This document shows positions 1 to 7,195 of a stretch of 34,374 nt of DNA, in pieces. The translations under genes and the position numbers were made by a program. Under the pieces are notes generated by a model that searched no databases, had not been told where the DNA came from, and worked only from the letters and a program-made list of their open reading frames with translations. The DNA comes from a virus, in IMG/VR virus record IMGVR_UViG_3300032271_001830, positions 1 through 34,374 of that record; one strand, 5' to 3'. Numbering within the stretch: position 1 is the stretch's first letter; each line of letters starts with the position of its first letter.

Positions 1-1
1 C

Positions 2-241
2 AAATCTGGTGGCTTAAATAAAAAAGGTATTGAGTCTTATCGCAAAGAACATCCAGGCTCAAAAATTTCTATGGCTGTAACCGAAAAAGACCCAGGTCCT
101 AAGGGTGAAGCCAGAAGAAAATCATTCTGCGCAAGGATGAAAGGTTTAAAGGACAAGCTAACAAGTTCTGAAACAGCTCGTGACCCAGATAGCCGAGTTA
201 ACAAATCATTACGTAAGTGGCGATGTAATAAGACCGATTAA
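2..241 (+). CDS. Small basic phage protein, DUF6321-like, 5' end missing
   Basis: An open frame of 79 codons runs from the window edge to TAA at 239-241 with no start codon near its beginning, so the gene is cut by the window edge. The protein is Lys/Arg-rich and has a KSGGLNKKG segment followed by RRKSFCARMKG and ends near RKWRC. From memory this matches the small phage family annotated DUF6321, whose function is unknown. Its family partner, a short protein with LSxKQKxKAK and YPxLV motifs, is the last gene of the window (34237 onward). The two ends may therefore be adjacent on a circular genome, although the frames do not join cleanly as written. Confidence 0.7.
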   Translation, partial: KSGGLNKKGIESYRKEHPGSKISMAVTEKDPGPKGEARRKSFCARMKGLKDKLTSSETARDPDSRVNKSLRKWRCNKTD

Positions 242-277
242 AAACCTATATAACTCGGGATAAATTTTAGAGGAAAC

Positions 278-409
278 ATGGACGCATTAATAAGAAAAAT
301 TGAGAAAGAAGCTGATAAAATAAAAAAACATCTTAAAACACTAGAAGTCGCCGATAAGAAAAGAGATGTGTTCTGCGAGGCCGGCAAAAAGCTTCTTAAA
401 AAGAAGTAG
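278..409 (+). CDS. Small charged helical protein (43 aa)
   Basis: ATG at 278 is preceded by AGAGGAAAC, a good ribosome-binding site, and the frame ends with TAG at 407. The product is very rich in Lys and Glu (IRKIEKEADKIKK at its start, KKLLKKK at its end) and should be largely alpha-helical. I do not recognise the family. It follows the DUF6321-like gene by 36 bp and precedes a zinc-ribbon gene by 5 bp, so it belongs to the same run of tiny basic genes. Confidence 0.5.
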   Translation: MDALIRKIEKEADKIKKHLKTLEVADKKRDVFCEAGKKLLKKK

Positions 410-414
410 TAGTT

Positions 415-582
415 GTGGAAAGGGAATGCAAAACTTGTAAACAAATAAAACCGTTGTATGAGTTTGCATTTGATAGCAAAAAAAATGGCTATACAAATCT
501 TTGTAAGAAATGTAAACAAAGTCAAAGCAATTGCGAATACAAAAAACTACGCACTAACTTTCCAGAAAAATATAAAATCTAA
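415..582 (+). CDS. Small zinc-ribbon protein (55 aa, GTG start)
   Basis: The frame from GTG 415 encodes CKTCKQIKPLYEF followed about 16 residues later by CKKCK. This CxxC...CxxC arrangement is typical of the small zinc-binding proteins common in phages, often related to the N-terminal zinc finger of HNH proteins. There is no HNH catalytic core. The start is uncertain: GTG 415 is the first usable start after the preceding gene, but the upstream sequence is a poor ribosome-binding site. The stop at 580-582 lies 1 bp from the stop of the convergent RHH gene. A second protein of similar type is encoded at 31861-32040. Confidence 0.5.
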   Translation: MERECKTCKQIKPLYEFAFDSKKNGYTNLCKKCKQSQSNCEYKKLRTNFPEKYKI

Positions 583-583
583 C

Positions 584-736
584 CTATTGTTTTCTTATAT
601 ACTCAACAACAAGGTTTTCTAGAATCTTTTGTAATGAGGACTTGTGCACTAAGCAAGCAATTTTCAATTTGTTATACTCTTCATCTGATAATCTAAACAA
701 TACAGGACGCTGCTTCTTATTTTCGTTTGGTTGCAT
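584..736 (-). CDS. Ribbon-helix-helix DNA-binding protein (50 aa)
   Basis: ATG at 736 (minus) gives a 50-residue protein. A short basic N-terminus is followed by a beta strand (RPVLFRL, residues 10-16), then SDEEYNKLKIACLVHKSSLQ and a second helix KILENLVVEYI. Strand, helix, turn and helix in this order is the Arc/CopG ribbon-helix-helix fold, which dimerises and binds palindromic operators through the strand. The palindrome at 762-777 lies 26 bp upstream of its start, between it and the divergent small terminase gene, so autoregulation is likely. It is a prime candidate for the protein that reads the seven related palindromes in the window. Fold assignment is from sequence pattern only. Confidence 0.7.
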   Translation of the reverse strand: MQPNENKKQRPVLFRLSDEEYNKLKIACLVHKSSLQKILENLVVEYIRKQ

Positions 737-761
737 AATAAAAAAATATTAGTTAGGATGA

Positions 762-777
762 TGATATCATGATATAT
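762..777. promoter_or_regulatory. Operator-like palindrome, site 1
   Basis: TGATATCATGATATAT contains the perfect 12-bp palindrome ATATCATGATAT (764-775) and matches the consensus TGATAT-N4-ATATCA except at its last two bases. It lies between the divergent RHH gene (start 736) and small terminase gene (start 791). Confidence 0.65.
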
Positions 778-790
778 AACTTTAATTAAT

Positions 791-1240
791 ATGAAAAAAG
801 AAAAGATTAAGAAAAATCCAAAGGATTTAAAAGAAATTACTATAGGGAAAGAAGTTAAAACGCCTAAACATATTTCTGAAGAAAAGATTGCCGAAGCTTT
901 AAGACTTACCCATGGATTGCAATATTTAGCTGCAGAAGCTTTAAATATTCATGGAGGTTCTTTATCACAAAGAATTAACAATTCCGAATACCTCAAACAA
1001 GTAAGAGATGAGTGTAGAGAAAAAAGATTAGATATAGCTGAACTGAATTTAACAAAATTAACAGAAGAGATGAGTTTAGGAGCTATTTGCTTTTTACTTA
1101 AAACTCAGGGCAAATCTAGGGGTTATGTTGAGTCTAATCAGGTAATTGTAGATCAAGAGACAGTCAATAGTTTTGGTAAACTGATGAATCAAATGTCAGA
1201 GATGCAAAAAACTAAAGAAAAAACGGACATTTTAGAATAG
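791..1240 (+). CDS. Terminase small subunit (putative)
   Basis: This 149-aa protein has a basic N-terminus, then a helix-turn-helix-like region at about residues 28-68 (SEEKIAEALRLTHGLQYLAA... LSQRINNS), then a helical segment ending in FLLKTQGKSRGYVE at 101-114. The combination of a 'grow a list of candidates, skip, bind' HTH and the FxLKTQGKxRGYVE tail is typical of small terminase subunits, which bind the packaging site and recruit the large subunit. The large subunit gene follows at 2140, separated by a minus-strand operon. The start lies 14 bp after operator site 1. A convergent hairpin follows the stop. Confidence 0.7.
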   Translation: MKKEKIKKNPKDLKEITIGKEVKTPKHISEEKIAEALRLTHGLQYLAAEALNIHGGSLSQRINNSEYLKQVRDECREKRLDIAELNLTKLTEEMSLGAICFLLKTQGKSRGYVESNQVIVDQETVNSFGKLMNQMSEMQKTKEKTDILE

Positions 1241-1244
1241 ACAA

Positions 1245-1269
1245 AGTTGTACGTTTAAATCGTACAACT
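1245..1269. terminator. Hairpin between convergent genes
   Basis: AGTTGTACG (1245-1253) and CGTACAACT (1261-1269) form a perfect 9-bp stem with a 7-base loop. It sits between the stop of the small terminase gene and the end of the minus-strand operon, the usual place for a bidirectional terminator. The U-tracts on both sides are weak, so termination strength is uncertain. Confidence 0.55.
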
Positions 1270-1285
1270 CAAGTTTTAAGACATT

Positions 1286-1447
1286 TTACTTTGGTGTTTC
1301 TTTGATAAATTCAATCTCAGCTTCTAACAAAGCTATGATGATAGGGGATAACTCTACAGAAATATCGATGCTTTTTTTACGACATTCTAAAATATAAGTA
1401 TGGGTAATGATAGATAAGTCAGACATAAATGTTTCTTCAGGTGTCAT
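1286..1447 (-). CDS. Small hypothetical protein (53 aa)
   Basis: ATG at 1447 (minus) overlaps the end of the upstream DUF7695-like gene by 11 bp and the frame ends at TAA 1286-1288. The product is acidic toward its C-terminus with a hydrophobic helix around SPIIIALLEAEIEF. I do not recognise it. It is the last gene of a four-gene minus-strand operon and faces the hairpin at 1245-1269. Confidence 0.5.
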   Translation of the reverse strand: MTPEETFMSDLSIITHTYILECRKKSIDISVELSPIIIALLEAEIEFIKETPK

Positions 1448-1838
1448 AAACTTGAAAAATCTCCTTTATTAATAATAATGCAGCTAAATGATCATAATGA
1501 GTTATGGGCTGATTCATAACAGATGTTGGCAACTTTTCTAGATTGCCTATCATAGATTCCAACATGCCTATAAGTTCTTTCTTTTGAGGCTTGGGAACTT
1601 CTTTAGGAATTTCAGGGATAATTTTATCTTCTTCTTTATTTGGATTAACAACTTTGACCACAATTTCATTGCCTTCGTCGTCGACTCTCAAAAAGTTACT
1701 AAAATCTGTAGCGCCACATTTCATGAAATCAGTACCTCCATCAACATAGATTTCGCCACAAGAGCATTTGACAAAATCTTGGCGGAAAAAAGATTCAATG
1801 ACGGTTTGACATTTTTTACACTTGGCTCTATTTCTCAT
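1437..1838 (-). CDS. Zinc-ribbon protein with DUF7695-like N-terminus (133 aa)
   Basis: The N-terminus MRNRAKCKKCQTVIES...VKCSCGEIYVDGG holds two Cys pairs (CKKC at 7-10 and CSC at about 25-27) and the IxVDGG motif characteristic of the small phage domain annotated DUF7695. A charged proline-rich linker (about residues 65-85) leads to a helical C-terminal region. Function is unknown; zinc binding is inferred from the Cys pairs. It is the third gene of the minus-strand operon, starting 3 bp after the stop of the 36-aa membrane protein gene. Confidence 0.65.
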   Translation of the reverse strand: MRNRAKCKKCQTVIESFFRQDFVKCSCGEIYVDGGTDFMKCGATDFSNFLRVDDEGNEIVVKVVNPNKEEDKIIPEIPKEVPKPQKKELIGMLESMIGNLEKLPTSVMNQPITHYDHLAALLLIKEIFQVYDT

Positions 1839-1840
1839 AA

Positions 1841-1951
1841 TTACATCAAATCGTAAGCAAATTCAGCAGCTGGATATTTATTTTCAAAATATACGACTAA
1901 AAACAACAACAACAAAAAAATTAAAATCTGTATTAAAAACAATTTTCTCAT
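1841..1951 (-). CDS. Single-span membrane microprotein (36 aa)
   Basis: ATG at 1951 (minus) gives a peptide with a basic start (MRK) and a continuous hydrophobic stretch (LFLIQILIFLLLLFLVVYF, residues 4-22), then a short polar tail. It is therefore predicted to be a one-pass inner-membrane peptide with the tail outside. Its start overlaps the stop of the preceding 42-aa gene as ATGA, and its stop lies 2 bp before the next start, so it is translationally coupled inside the operon. A lysis, signalling or exclusion role is possible, but nothing in the sequence decides between them. Confidence 0.55.
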   Translation of the reverse strand: MRKLFLIQILIFLLLLFLVVYFENKYPAAEFAYDLM

Positions 1952-2076
1952 AAGAAAACAAACAATTTAGTATTTTGTAATGCTAAAGCTAATAAATAAA
2001 TAATATGAAACCATGAAGCATCTGTACTGTAAGTCCATTTCAAGTAAAGGAATATAATGAGTGGTATAGTTAACAT
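1948..2076 (-). CDS. Two-span membrane microprotein (42 aa)
   Basis: ATG at 2076 (minus) encodes two hydrophobic segments (LTIPLIIFLYL, then FHIIYLLALAL) joined by a polar turn. It is the first gene of the operon. An in-frame ATG at 2115 would add 13 residues, but that codon lies within the operator and the likely -10 (TATGAT at about 2112-2117, with TTGTGT 18 bp upstream). I therefore prefer 2076. It overlaps the 36-aa gene by ATGA. The arrangement recalls holin-like small proteins, but this is not proven. Confidence 0.5.
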   Translation of the reverse strand: MLTIPLIIFLYLKWTYSTDASWFHIIYLLALALQNTKLFVFL

Positions 2077-2098
2077 GGATGACTCAAATTCAGATGGT

Positions 2099-2114
2099 TG
2101 ATATATTGATATCA
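2099..2114. promoter_or_regulatory. Operator-like palindrome, site 2
   Basis: TGATATATTGATATCA has both half-sites (TGATAT and ATATCA) intact around the 4-base centre ATTG. It lies in the divergent spacer between the membrane-protein operon (start 2076, minus) and large terminase (start 2140, plus), directly downstream of a candidate minus-strand promoter TTGTGT-18-TATGAT. Confidence 0.65.
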
Positions 2115-2139
2115 TACTTTATTTCGAAAATAAAACACA

Positions 2140-3450
2140 ATGACTGAACTTTTATCACCTAAGCAAATGGAATTTTGCATTAAAGCAACGTGTAAATGGA
2201 ATCTAGCACATGGTTCTGTCCGTTCTGGCAAGACCGTCGGAACTCTTTTTAGATTCATGCAAGCAGTTTATGAGTGTCCAGATTCACAAATATGGATGGT
2301 TGGTAAATCAGCTGATACGATTTATGACAACGCAATTAGGCTTATTCTTGAAACAAAAGCTGGAGGCCTTCCTGATCCTTTAGCTATTTTTAGGCCATTT
2401 TGTACATGGTTTCCTGGGAAAAGAGAATTGCACTTTAAAGATAAAATCATTTCAACCTTAGGGGCTCGTGATGAAGGCTGCATAGGAGCTTTTCAGGGTA
2501 AAACTTTTTCTCTTGTTTATTGCGATGAGATGACTTTATACCCCGAATCTATCATTGATATGATTGATACTAGGCTTTCTAATCCTCATTCTATGGGTTT
2601 TGCTTCCATGAACCCTTCAGGACCCACACATAAATTAAAGCAATGGATTGACTTTTCAGCCGCTGGGGATCCTAATTATTATGAATTACAGTTTACTTTA
2701 GATGACAATCCATACCTTGATCAAAACTATAAGGATAGAATTCGCAATAGTTTATCGGGTTTATTTTACAAACGAAACTACCTTGGTCTATGGTGTCAAG
2801 CAGAAGGCGCTGTTTTTGATTTCTTTGATAGAAGTATCCATGTGGTCGATTATGCCCCAAGAGCTGCAGAGTATTTTATTGCGGCCATCGACTATGGAAC
2901 TGTTAACGCTTTTTCTTGCATCGTAATGGGAGTATCAACAGGTAAGTATACGCAATCGGGAAAATGTTTTTGGGTAGAAGCTGAGTATTATTGGGATTCA
3001 AAGAAAAAGGGAAGGCAAAAGACCAATACTGAATATGCAGACGATGTGGCAGCTTTTCTAGAACCTTATGGACCAAAGAACCTTTATGTAGATCCATCAG
3101 CTGCATCCTTTAAACTTGAGCTAAGAAAAAGAGGACTACTACCTTCAGATGCCAACAATGATGTTACCATGGGCATAGCAAACATGACCTCTGAAATGCA
3201 GAAAGGAAATCTTTTTGTATTAGACAAATGCCCAAATCTTATAAGAGAAATTGAAGGTTATGTCTGGGACCCAAGACTTGCTGAACGCGGTATAGATGCT
3301 CCCTTAAAAAAGAATGACCACGCCGTAGACTGTTTGCGCTATTGTATGGCTTCGCATCGTATATCTAACTACGATCCAGAAAAACAACTACAGCTGCAAC
3401 AACAGTTTATGCAGAATAAATATGCACCCACACGAGGAAGTTTTAGATGA
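2140..3450 (+). CDS. Terminase large subunit
   Basis: This 436-aa protein is the packaging motor ATPase plus headful nuclease. Walker A is GSVRSGKT at 25-32, Walker B is FSLVYCDE at 123-130 with catalytic Glu130, and the coupling motif is FASMNP at 154-159. The C-terminal RNase H-like nuclease shows Asp251 (IDYGT), Asp318 (VDPSA) and the NDHAVDCLRY motif (Asp393, Asp397). Length and order match the PBSX/P22-type large terminases. It is followed after 88 bp by the portal gene. No clear Shine-Dalgarno sequence precedes ATG 2140. Operator site 2 is 26 bp upstream. Confidence 0.93.
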   Translation: MTELLSPKQMEFCIKATCKWNLAHGSVRSGKTVGTLFRFMQAVYECPDSQIWMVGKSADTIYDNAIRLILETKAGGLPDPLAIFRPFCTWFPGKRELHFKDKIISTLGARDEGCIGAFQGKTFSLVYCDEMTLYPESIIDMIDTRLSNPHSMGFASMNPSGPTHKLKQWIDFSAAGDPNYYELQFTLDDNPYLDQNYKDRIRNSLSGLFYKRNYLGLWCQAEGAVFDFFDRSIHVVDYAPRAAEYFIAAIDYGTVNAFSCIVMGVSTGKYTQSGKCFWVEAEYYWDSKKKGRQKTNTEYADDVAAFLEPYGPKNLYVDPSAASFKLELRKRGLLPSDANNDVTMGIANMTSEMQKGNLFVLDKCPNLIREIEGYVWDPRLAERGIDAPLKKNDHAVDCLRYCMASHRISNYDPEKQLQLQQQFMQNKYAPTRGSFR

Positions 3451-3538
3451 GAAATAGATTAGACGAATAGAAACTTGTCTCAATAAATTCTTTTGATTAT
3501 CTTTATGAATGATTTGATCAATATATCTGGAGTATACC

Positions 3539-5644
3539 TTGTCATTCTATCTACCTCCGTGGCAAAACAACATAGAACCCTCGCAAGGAAGCGTAAGACA
3601 GTGGCTTGACAATTTATATAGTAAGTTCCAGCCCATCGAACAAAGTCGCTGGAACCAAAGTAATATAGATACTCTTTTTTATGCAGGCGCACAAAATTTC
3701 GTAAACAGATATTTCAACTTCACACCTAATAACAGCTATCAACAGTTTTACTTTAACCTCATACAACAACCTGTAAACCTTGTAACTGGCTATCAAAGGC
3801 AGCATAGAAAAGGGATTATGTATGAGGCAACTGAATCTGCTGATCCTCAAACTACAGATCAATACACAAAATTAATGACTCATGTAAACAATGCTAATGG
3901 CATACATGAACAATTTTCTAAAGCTTGTGAACTTGCTACTGTATCAGGAATGGTTTTACTTCAACCTTATTTAGATTATACAAATGAAGATCCTGCTCAA
4001 GGGGAGCTAAAGCTAAAGGTCTGGGAATACAACGCCTTTTTAGTTGATCCCTATTTTAGAAACCCTGACATGTCTGATGCTCAATTTGTATGGTGTCAAG
4101 AATACATATCTAAAAAAGAAGCTGAAGCCCGCTTTCCTGATAAACTGCAAATGATTGCCCCAATGTCAGGAACTCCTCAAAGATATGGTTCGTTCTACTT
4201 TTTACCTGAAAACTATAACATGGCAAGAAACGATTTAATGGTTCTTTCTTATGTTTGGTATAAATGGAAAAAGAAGAAAAAACGTCTCTACAGTAAGACC
4301 CGTAATCAGTTTTTCGACATGGCTCAAGATGCTGATCTAGAAGCAATTTTATATAACATTCCTGATTTAGAGACAGTCGAAGTAGAAGTCAATACCTGGA
4401 AACTGGCAACGATCCTTAATGATCAATTGATGTTCCAAGGGGAAAATCCACTAGGTTTTGATGGATGCCCATTCATTCCTGTATTTTGGAATTATGACCC
4501 ACACATCAACTACTACGATTTGCGCGTACGATCACTTGTTCGTTGCATGAGAGATCCACAATTCTTATTTAACTATAAAGTTATCCAAAACAACGACATC
4601 GCCCAAGCAACTATTAATGCTGGATGGAAACGTAAGATTGGGGCTGTTGCAAATGAAGACAATCTAAAGAAATCAGGACAAGGCTGGGATATTATCATCA
4701 ATGATGGTTACGAGCTTTCTGATATAGAAAAGATTATTCCTTCAGCTGTTCCAGAGTCAGACTTAGCCTTAGCTCAACAGATGGCAGATTTAACCAATCA
4801 AGTATCTGGTATTAATATGGAAAATTGGAGCGCTCAAGAAGATAAAGGGGCTTCAAGTTTGACGGTATTACTAAAGCAAGCTGCTAATTTAATGGTCTTC
4901 CAAAAGTACTTTGATCAGTGGGATTATTCTTTAAGACTGCTTGGTGAAAGATTGCTTCAAATAGTTCTAAATAACTGGAATGCTGAAAAGGTTAAGTTAT
5001 ATATTGGCGAAGAACCGACGCCTTATTTCTATTCGAAAATCTTTGTTAAATTTAAAACTTTGGTTGAAGAATCAGATTTAACACCTACACAACAAAACCT
5101 ACAAGCTAAGCAGATGATGGATATGAATGCTGCTTTTGGTAGAGAAGTTTTCCCACCATCCATGATTATTCCTAAACTAAATATCACTGGTAAAGGGGAA
5201 ATTATTCCTTACCTACAACAACAAGAGCAGCAATCTCAAGCCCTTCAGCAAGAAGGACAGAATATTCAACATACTCTTCAAGAAGCGCAGCTTAAAGATC
5301 TTTATGCTAAAACAGCTGCAAGTATGGCGATGGCTAGAGAAAGACATGGCCGAAGTGAAGCCAATATTGGACTGTTTGAAGAAAGATTATCTGAGATCAC
5401 AAGAAATCGTGCTCTTGCTACAAAAGATAAAATGGAGGCCCTTGAAAAACTCATCGATGTTATCTCAAAGTATGGTGAAATTGAAACAATGCTTAAAATG
5501 GGTCAAATCCAAAGTTTTGACTACACCCAAGAAGCCAAAGAAGACCAAGAAAAAGTAGACGCTAGAAGAACTTCATTATCCAATCAGTTCATGGAATCTA
5601 TCATGGGTAGTGCAATGGATCAACAAATGCAAGGAATGTTATGA
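3539..5644 (+). CDS. Portal protein, P22-like (TTG start)
   Basis: This 701-aa protein has the length of the P22 portal family (about 725 aa in P22) and its typical early segment (YFNLIQQPVNLVTGYQRQHR), followed by a long alpha-helical C-terminus rich in Gln (the portal barrel, about 550-640). The portal forms the dodecameric ring through which DNA is packaged and ejected. The start is TTG 3539: an in-frame TGA lies about 24 bp upstream, no ATG intervenes, and GGAG at 3529-3532 stands 6 bases ahead of TTG. The stop overlaps the next start as ATGA. Confidence 0.88.
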   Translation: MSFYLPPWQNNIEPSQGSVRQWLDNLYSKFQPIEQSRWNQSNIDTLFYAGAQNFVNRYFNFTPNNSYQQFYFNLIQQPVNLVTGYQRQHRKGIMYEATESADPQTTDQYTKLMTHVNNANGIHEQFSKACELATVSGMVLLQPYLDYTNEDPAQGELKLKVWEYNAFLVDPYFRNPDMSDAQFVWCQEYISKKEAEARFPDKLQMIAPMSGTPQRYGSFYFLPENYNMARNDLMVLSYVWYKWKKKKKRLYSKTRNQFFDMAQDADLEAILYNIPDLETVEVEVNTWKLATILNDQLMFQGENPLGFDGCPFIPVFWNYDPHINYYDLRVRSLVRCMRDPQFLFNYKVIQNNDIAQATINAGWKRKIGAVANEDNLKKSGQGWDIIINDGYELSDIEKIIPSAVPESDLALAQQMADLTNQVSGINMENWSAQEDKGASSLTVLLKQAANLMVFQKYFDQWDYSLRLLGERLLQIVLNNWNAEKVKLYIGEEPTPYFYSKIFVKFKTLVEESDLTPTQQNLQAKQMMDMNAAFGREVFPPSMIIPKLNITGKGEIIPYLQQQEQQSQALQQEGQNIQHTLQEAQLKDLYAKTAASMAMARERHGRSEANIGLFEERLSEITRNRALATKDKMEALEKLIDVISKYGEIETMLKMGQIQSFDYTQEAKEDQEKVDARRTSLSNQFMESIMGSAMDQQMQGML

Positions 5645-5835
5645 GTTTAGTCGTTACGGTGACAATTACTCTTAAAAACGAAGAAAAAACTTATAAAGAA
5701 AAATTTCTTGTTTATGATCCTTTAACACTATCTTTAGAAGATGAATCTCTAAAATTGCTTATAGCTAAAGCAAAATTAAGCTTTAAAGCAACTCCTGATA
5801 GCATTATGGTAAAAACATCTGCATTATACGAATAA
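5641..5835 (+). CDS. Small hypothetical protein (64 aa) coupled to portal
   Basis: It starts with an ATGA overlap on the portal stop, so it is translationally coupled. The sequence begins with alternating hydrophobic residues (SLVVTVTITLKN), followed by a charged helical part. I do not recognise a family. Position directly after the portal suggests a virion or assembly role, which is inference only. Confidence 0.6.
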   Translation: MSLVVTVTITLKNEEKTYKEKFLVYDPLTLSLEDESLKLLIAKAKLSFKATPDSIMVKTSALYE

Positions 5836-5851
5836 AGCTGTAAAGAAAATC

Positions 5852-5879
5852 TTGAGCAATATCGTTATTGCAATATAAT
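5852..5879 (+). promoter_or_regulatory. Sigma70-like promoter
   Basis: TTGAGC (5852-5857), a 16-bp spacer and TATAAT (5874-5879) form a good promoter for the gene at 5925. An inverted repeat GCAATA-tcgt-TATTGC (5856-5871) lies inside the spacer, and a second hairpin, GAGCC-N8-GGCTC (5893-5910), lies in the leader just before the ribosome-binding site GGGAG at 5915. Confidence 0.5.
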
Positions 5880-5924
5880 GAAAGTCAATAAAGAGCCTAC
5901 AAACCGGCTCAAAAGGGAGTATGT

Positions 5925-6146
5925 ATGTCAGGTGGACAAAGAATTGATGACCATAAATTTTGGGCTGGTTCAAGAAGCAAAGAATCTGTGTTACCACTAG
6001 GTTCTAAAATGAAACAAGAATCTTCTGTAGGTGGCGCTGGTTCTGTTGCAATGTATGAAGATACTGATAGAGCTATCAAGTCTTTACAAGAAAAAGGCGA
6101 GAAAAAAGTCAAATCTCATGCTTTAAAAGACGGCTATAGAAACTAA
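5925..6146 (+). CDS. Small hypothetical protein (73 aa)
   Basis: ATG at 5925 is preceded by GGGAG (5915-5919). The protein is hydrophilic, with a Gly/Ser-rich middle and a basic C-terminal part (KSLQEKGEKKVKSHALK). It has its own sigma70-like promoter upstream. I do not recognise the family. Small basic proteins of this kind often accompany capsid genes in related phages, but no role can be assigned. The 66 bp after it contain the short palindromes AAAGATCTTT and GGGCCC and a 6-bp CCGGTC/GGCCGG pairing, and no gene. Confidence 0.6.
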   Translation: MSGGQRIDDHKFWAGSRSKESVLPLGSKMKQESSVGGAGSVAMYEDTDRAIKSLQEKGEKKVKSHALKDGYRN

Positions 6147-6212
6147 ATTTTTCCGGTCAGGTTTTAGGATTAAAGATCTTTATTTGGCCGGGCCCTTTAA
6201 CAAAGAGTTATT

Positions 6213-6431
6213 ATGTTTAAAAATCCCATAGCACCTAGAGAAAAAAAAGAAGGCAAATGCCCTTGGAATTTTGAAGCTCCTCAATATGATCAACGTTCAA
6301 GCAATTTTGTAAGTGCTGGTAGTCATTATGGTGTAGGTTTCAATCAACCTGTAGGAACTTCTAAAGTTACTAAAGGTTATGCGGTTCCTATGGGAAAAGT
6401 TTCTACTATGGCTGTAGATGAAAAAGGGTAA
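6213..6431 (+). CDS. Small hypothetical protein (72 aa)
   Basis: It starts at ATG 6213, just after the short palindromes. The sequence is Gly/Pro-rich and polar, with no hydrophobic segment (MFKNPIAPREKKEGKCPW at the start). The end overlaps the following 56-aa gene by 14 bp. I do not recognise it. Confidence 0.55.
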   Translation: MFKNPIAPREKKEGKCPWNFEAPQYDQRSSNFVSAGSHYGVGFNQPVGTSKVTKGYAVPMGKVSTMAVDEKG

Positions 6432-6588
6432 AGTTTCTGACGAAGCCCATGTTTCAAGAAGCGGTAAGCCCATGGGCGATTATTATGGCACAGGCATAAA
6501 AGCTAAAGTTGCTATTTTAAGAGATATGGCAGGAATAAATCCCGCTTCTAAGAAACAACTAGGAACTCCTCCTAAATCTTTAGCTTAA
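6418..6588 (+). CDS. Small basic protein (56 aa)
   Basis: ATG at 6418 lies inside the end of the preceding gene and the frame stays open to TAA 6586-6588. The product begins MKKGKVSDEAHVSRSGKPMG and is basic with a helical KAKVAILRDMAG segment. Its stop overlaps by 3 bp the end of the convergent minus-strand gene. Family unknown. Confidence 0.5.
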   Translation: MKKGKVSDEAHVSRSGKPMGDYYGTGIKAKVAILRDMAGINPASKKQLGTPPKSLA

Positions 6589-6707
6589 AAATCTTTTACA
6601 AGTATTAAAACAGCTGTAATCACCATAAGATTTATAAAAGAAATAAGAACTATTACTTTTAAAACTAACTTCATTTCTGCATCTTCATCATTTAAAGGGT
6701 GCTTCAT
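6585..6707 (-). CDS. Single-span membrane microprotein (40 aa)
   Basis: ATG at 6707 (minus) overlaps the stop of the 157-aa gene as ATGA. A 16-residue charged N-terminus is followed by a hydrophobic stretch (VLKVIVLISFINLMVITAVLI). It is predicted to be a one-pass membrane peptide. Like the microproteins at 1841-2076 and 20019-20156, it is the downstream member of an operator-controlled minus-strand operon. Confidence 0.5.
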   Translation of the reverse strand: MKHPLNDEDAEMKLVLKVIVLISFINLMVITAVLILVKDF

Positions 6708-7177
6708 GTAACAATTTTCCAATTAGGAGCATTAGCAGCGCGACTGATTTCTTCATAAATAGCATCTATTTCAAAGTCTTCTAAATCGTCGTCTTCTTTA
6801 GCTTCTAGTTTAGATTTATTGTTAATGAAATTATGAATGCTTTCACAAATGGTTTCATTAGCTGTTACTAATCCTTTTTGATATTGCGTCCACAACTCGG
6901 GAGCCGGAATCATCCATATAACTTTAATTATATCACTTCCAGGATAAGCTTTAAAAAGCATGGAGTTAGATTGAGCTTTAGGTTTTGTTAGCCTTGGCTG
7001 CCATAAAAGTCTTTTTGTAACCCCATCGTCATCGGTTCTTGCATGAGCAAATATATAAAATGGACAATCACCGAATGGTCTTTTGTTTATTAAGTCCTGG
7101 CAGCATTCACTAATATCAAAGTTTTGTTTTGTAAAGTGTTTATATCTATCATGAGCATCTAGTACATCAACTTTCAT
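6704..7177 (-). CDS. Hypothetical protein (157 aa) in the head-gene region
   Basis: The protein has mixed composition with aromatic-rich segments (CPFYIFAHARTDDDG, VIWMIPAPELW) and an acidic stretch near the C-terminus (KEDDDLEDFEIDAIYEE). I do not recognise the family. It is transcribed against the surrounding structural genes from its own promoter, TTGCGG-17-TAAAAT, which has operator site 3 in the spacer. That suggests expression at a different time from the virion genes. Confidence 0.75.
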   Translation of the reverse strand: MKVDVLDAHDRYKHFTKQNFDISECCQDLINKRPFGDCPFYIFAHARTDDDGVTKRLLWQPRLTKPKAQSNSMLFKAYPGSDIIKVIWMIPAPELWTQYQKGLVTANETICESIHNFINNKSKLEAKEDDDLEDFEIDAIYEEISRAANAPNWKIVT

Positions 7178-7195
7178 ATATTGCCTACATTAAAA

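Noticed and set aside
238-525. Long minus-strand frame of 95 codons
   Set aside because: It lies antisense to two small plus-strand genes with a good ribosome-binding site and a zinc-ribbon pattern; its product is a low-complexity Phe/Ser-rich string typical of an antisense reading.
1584-1856. Plus-strand frame of 90 codons
   Set aside because: It is the antisense of the DUF7695-like gene, which has clear Cys motifs and operon coupling.
2077-2115. Upstream ATG at 2115 for the 42-aa membrane protein
   Set aside because: The codon lies within the likely -10 and operator, so it would be at or before the transcription start.
3505-3609. 34-codon frame overlapping the portal start
   Set aside because: No ribosome-binding site and no recognisable composition; the GGAG site inside it serves the portal TTG.
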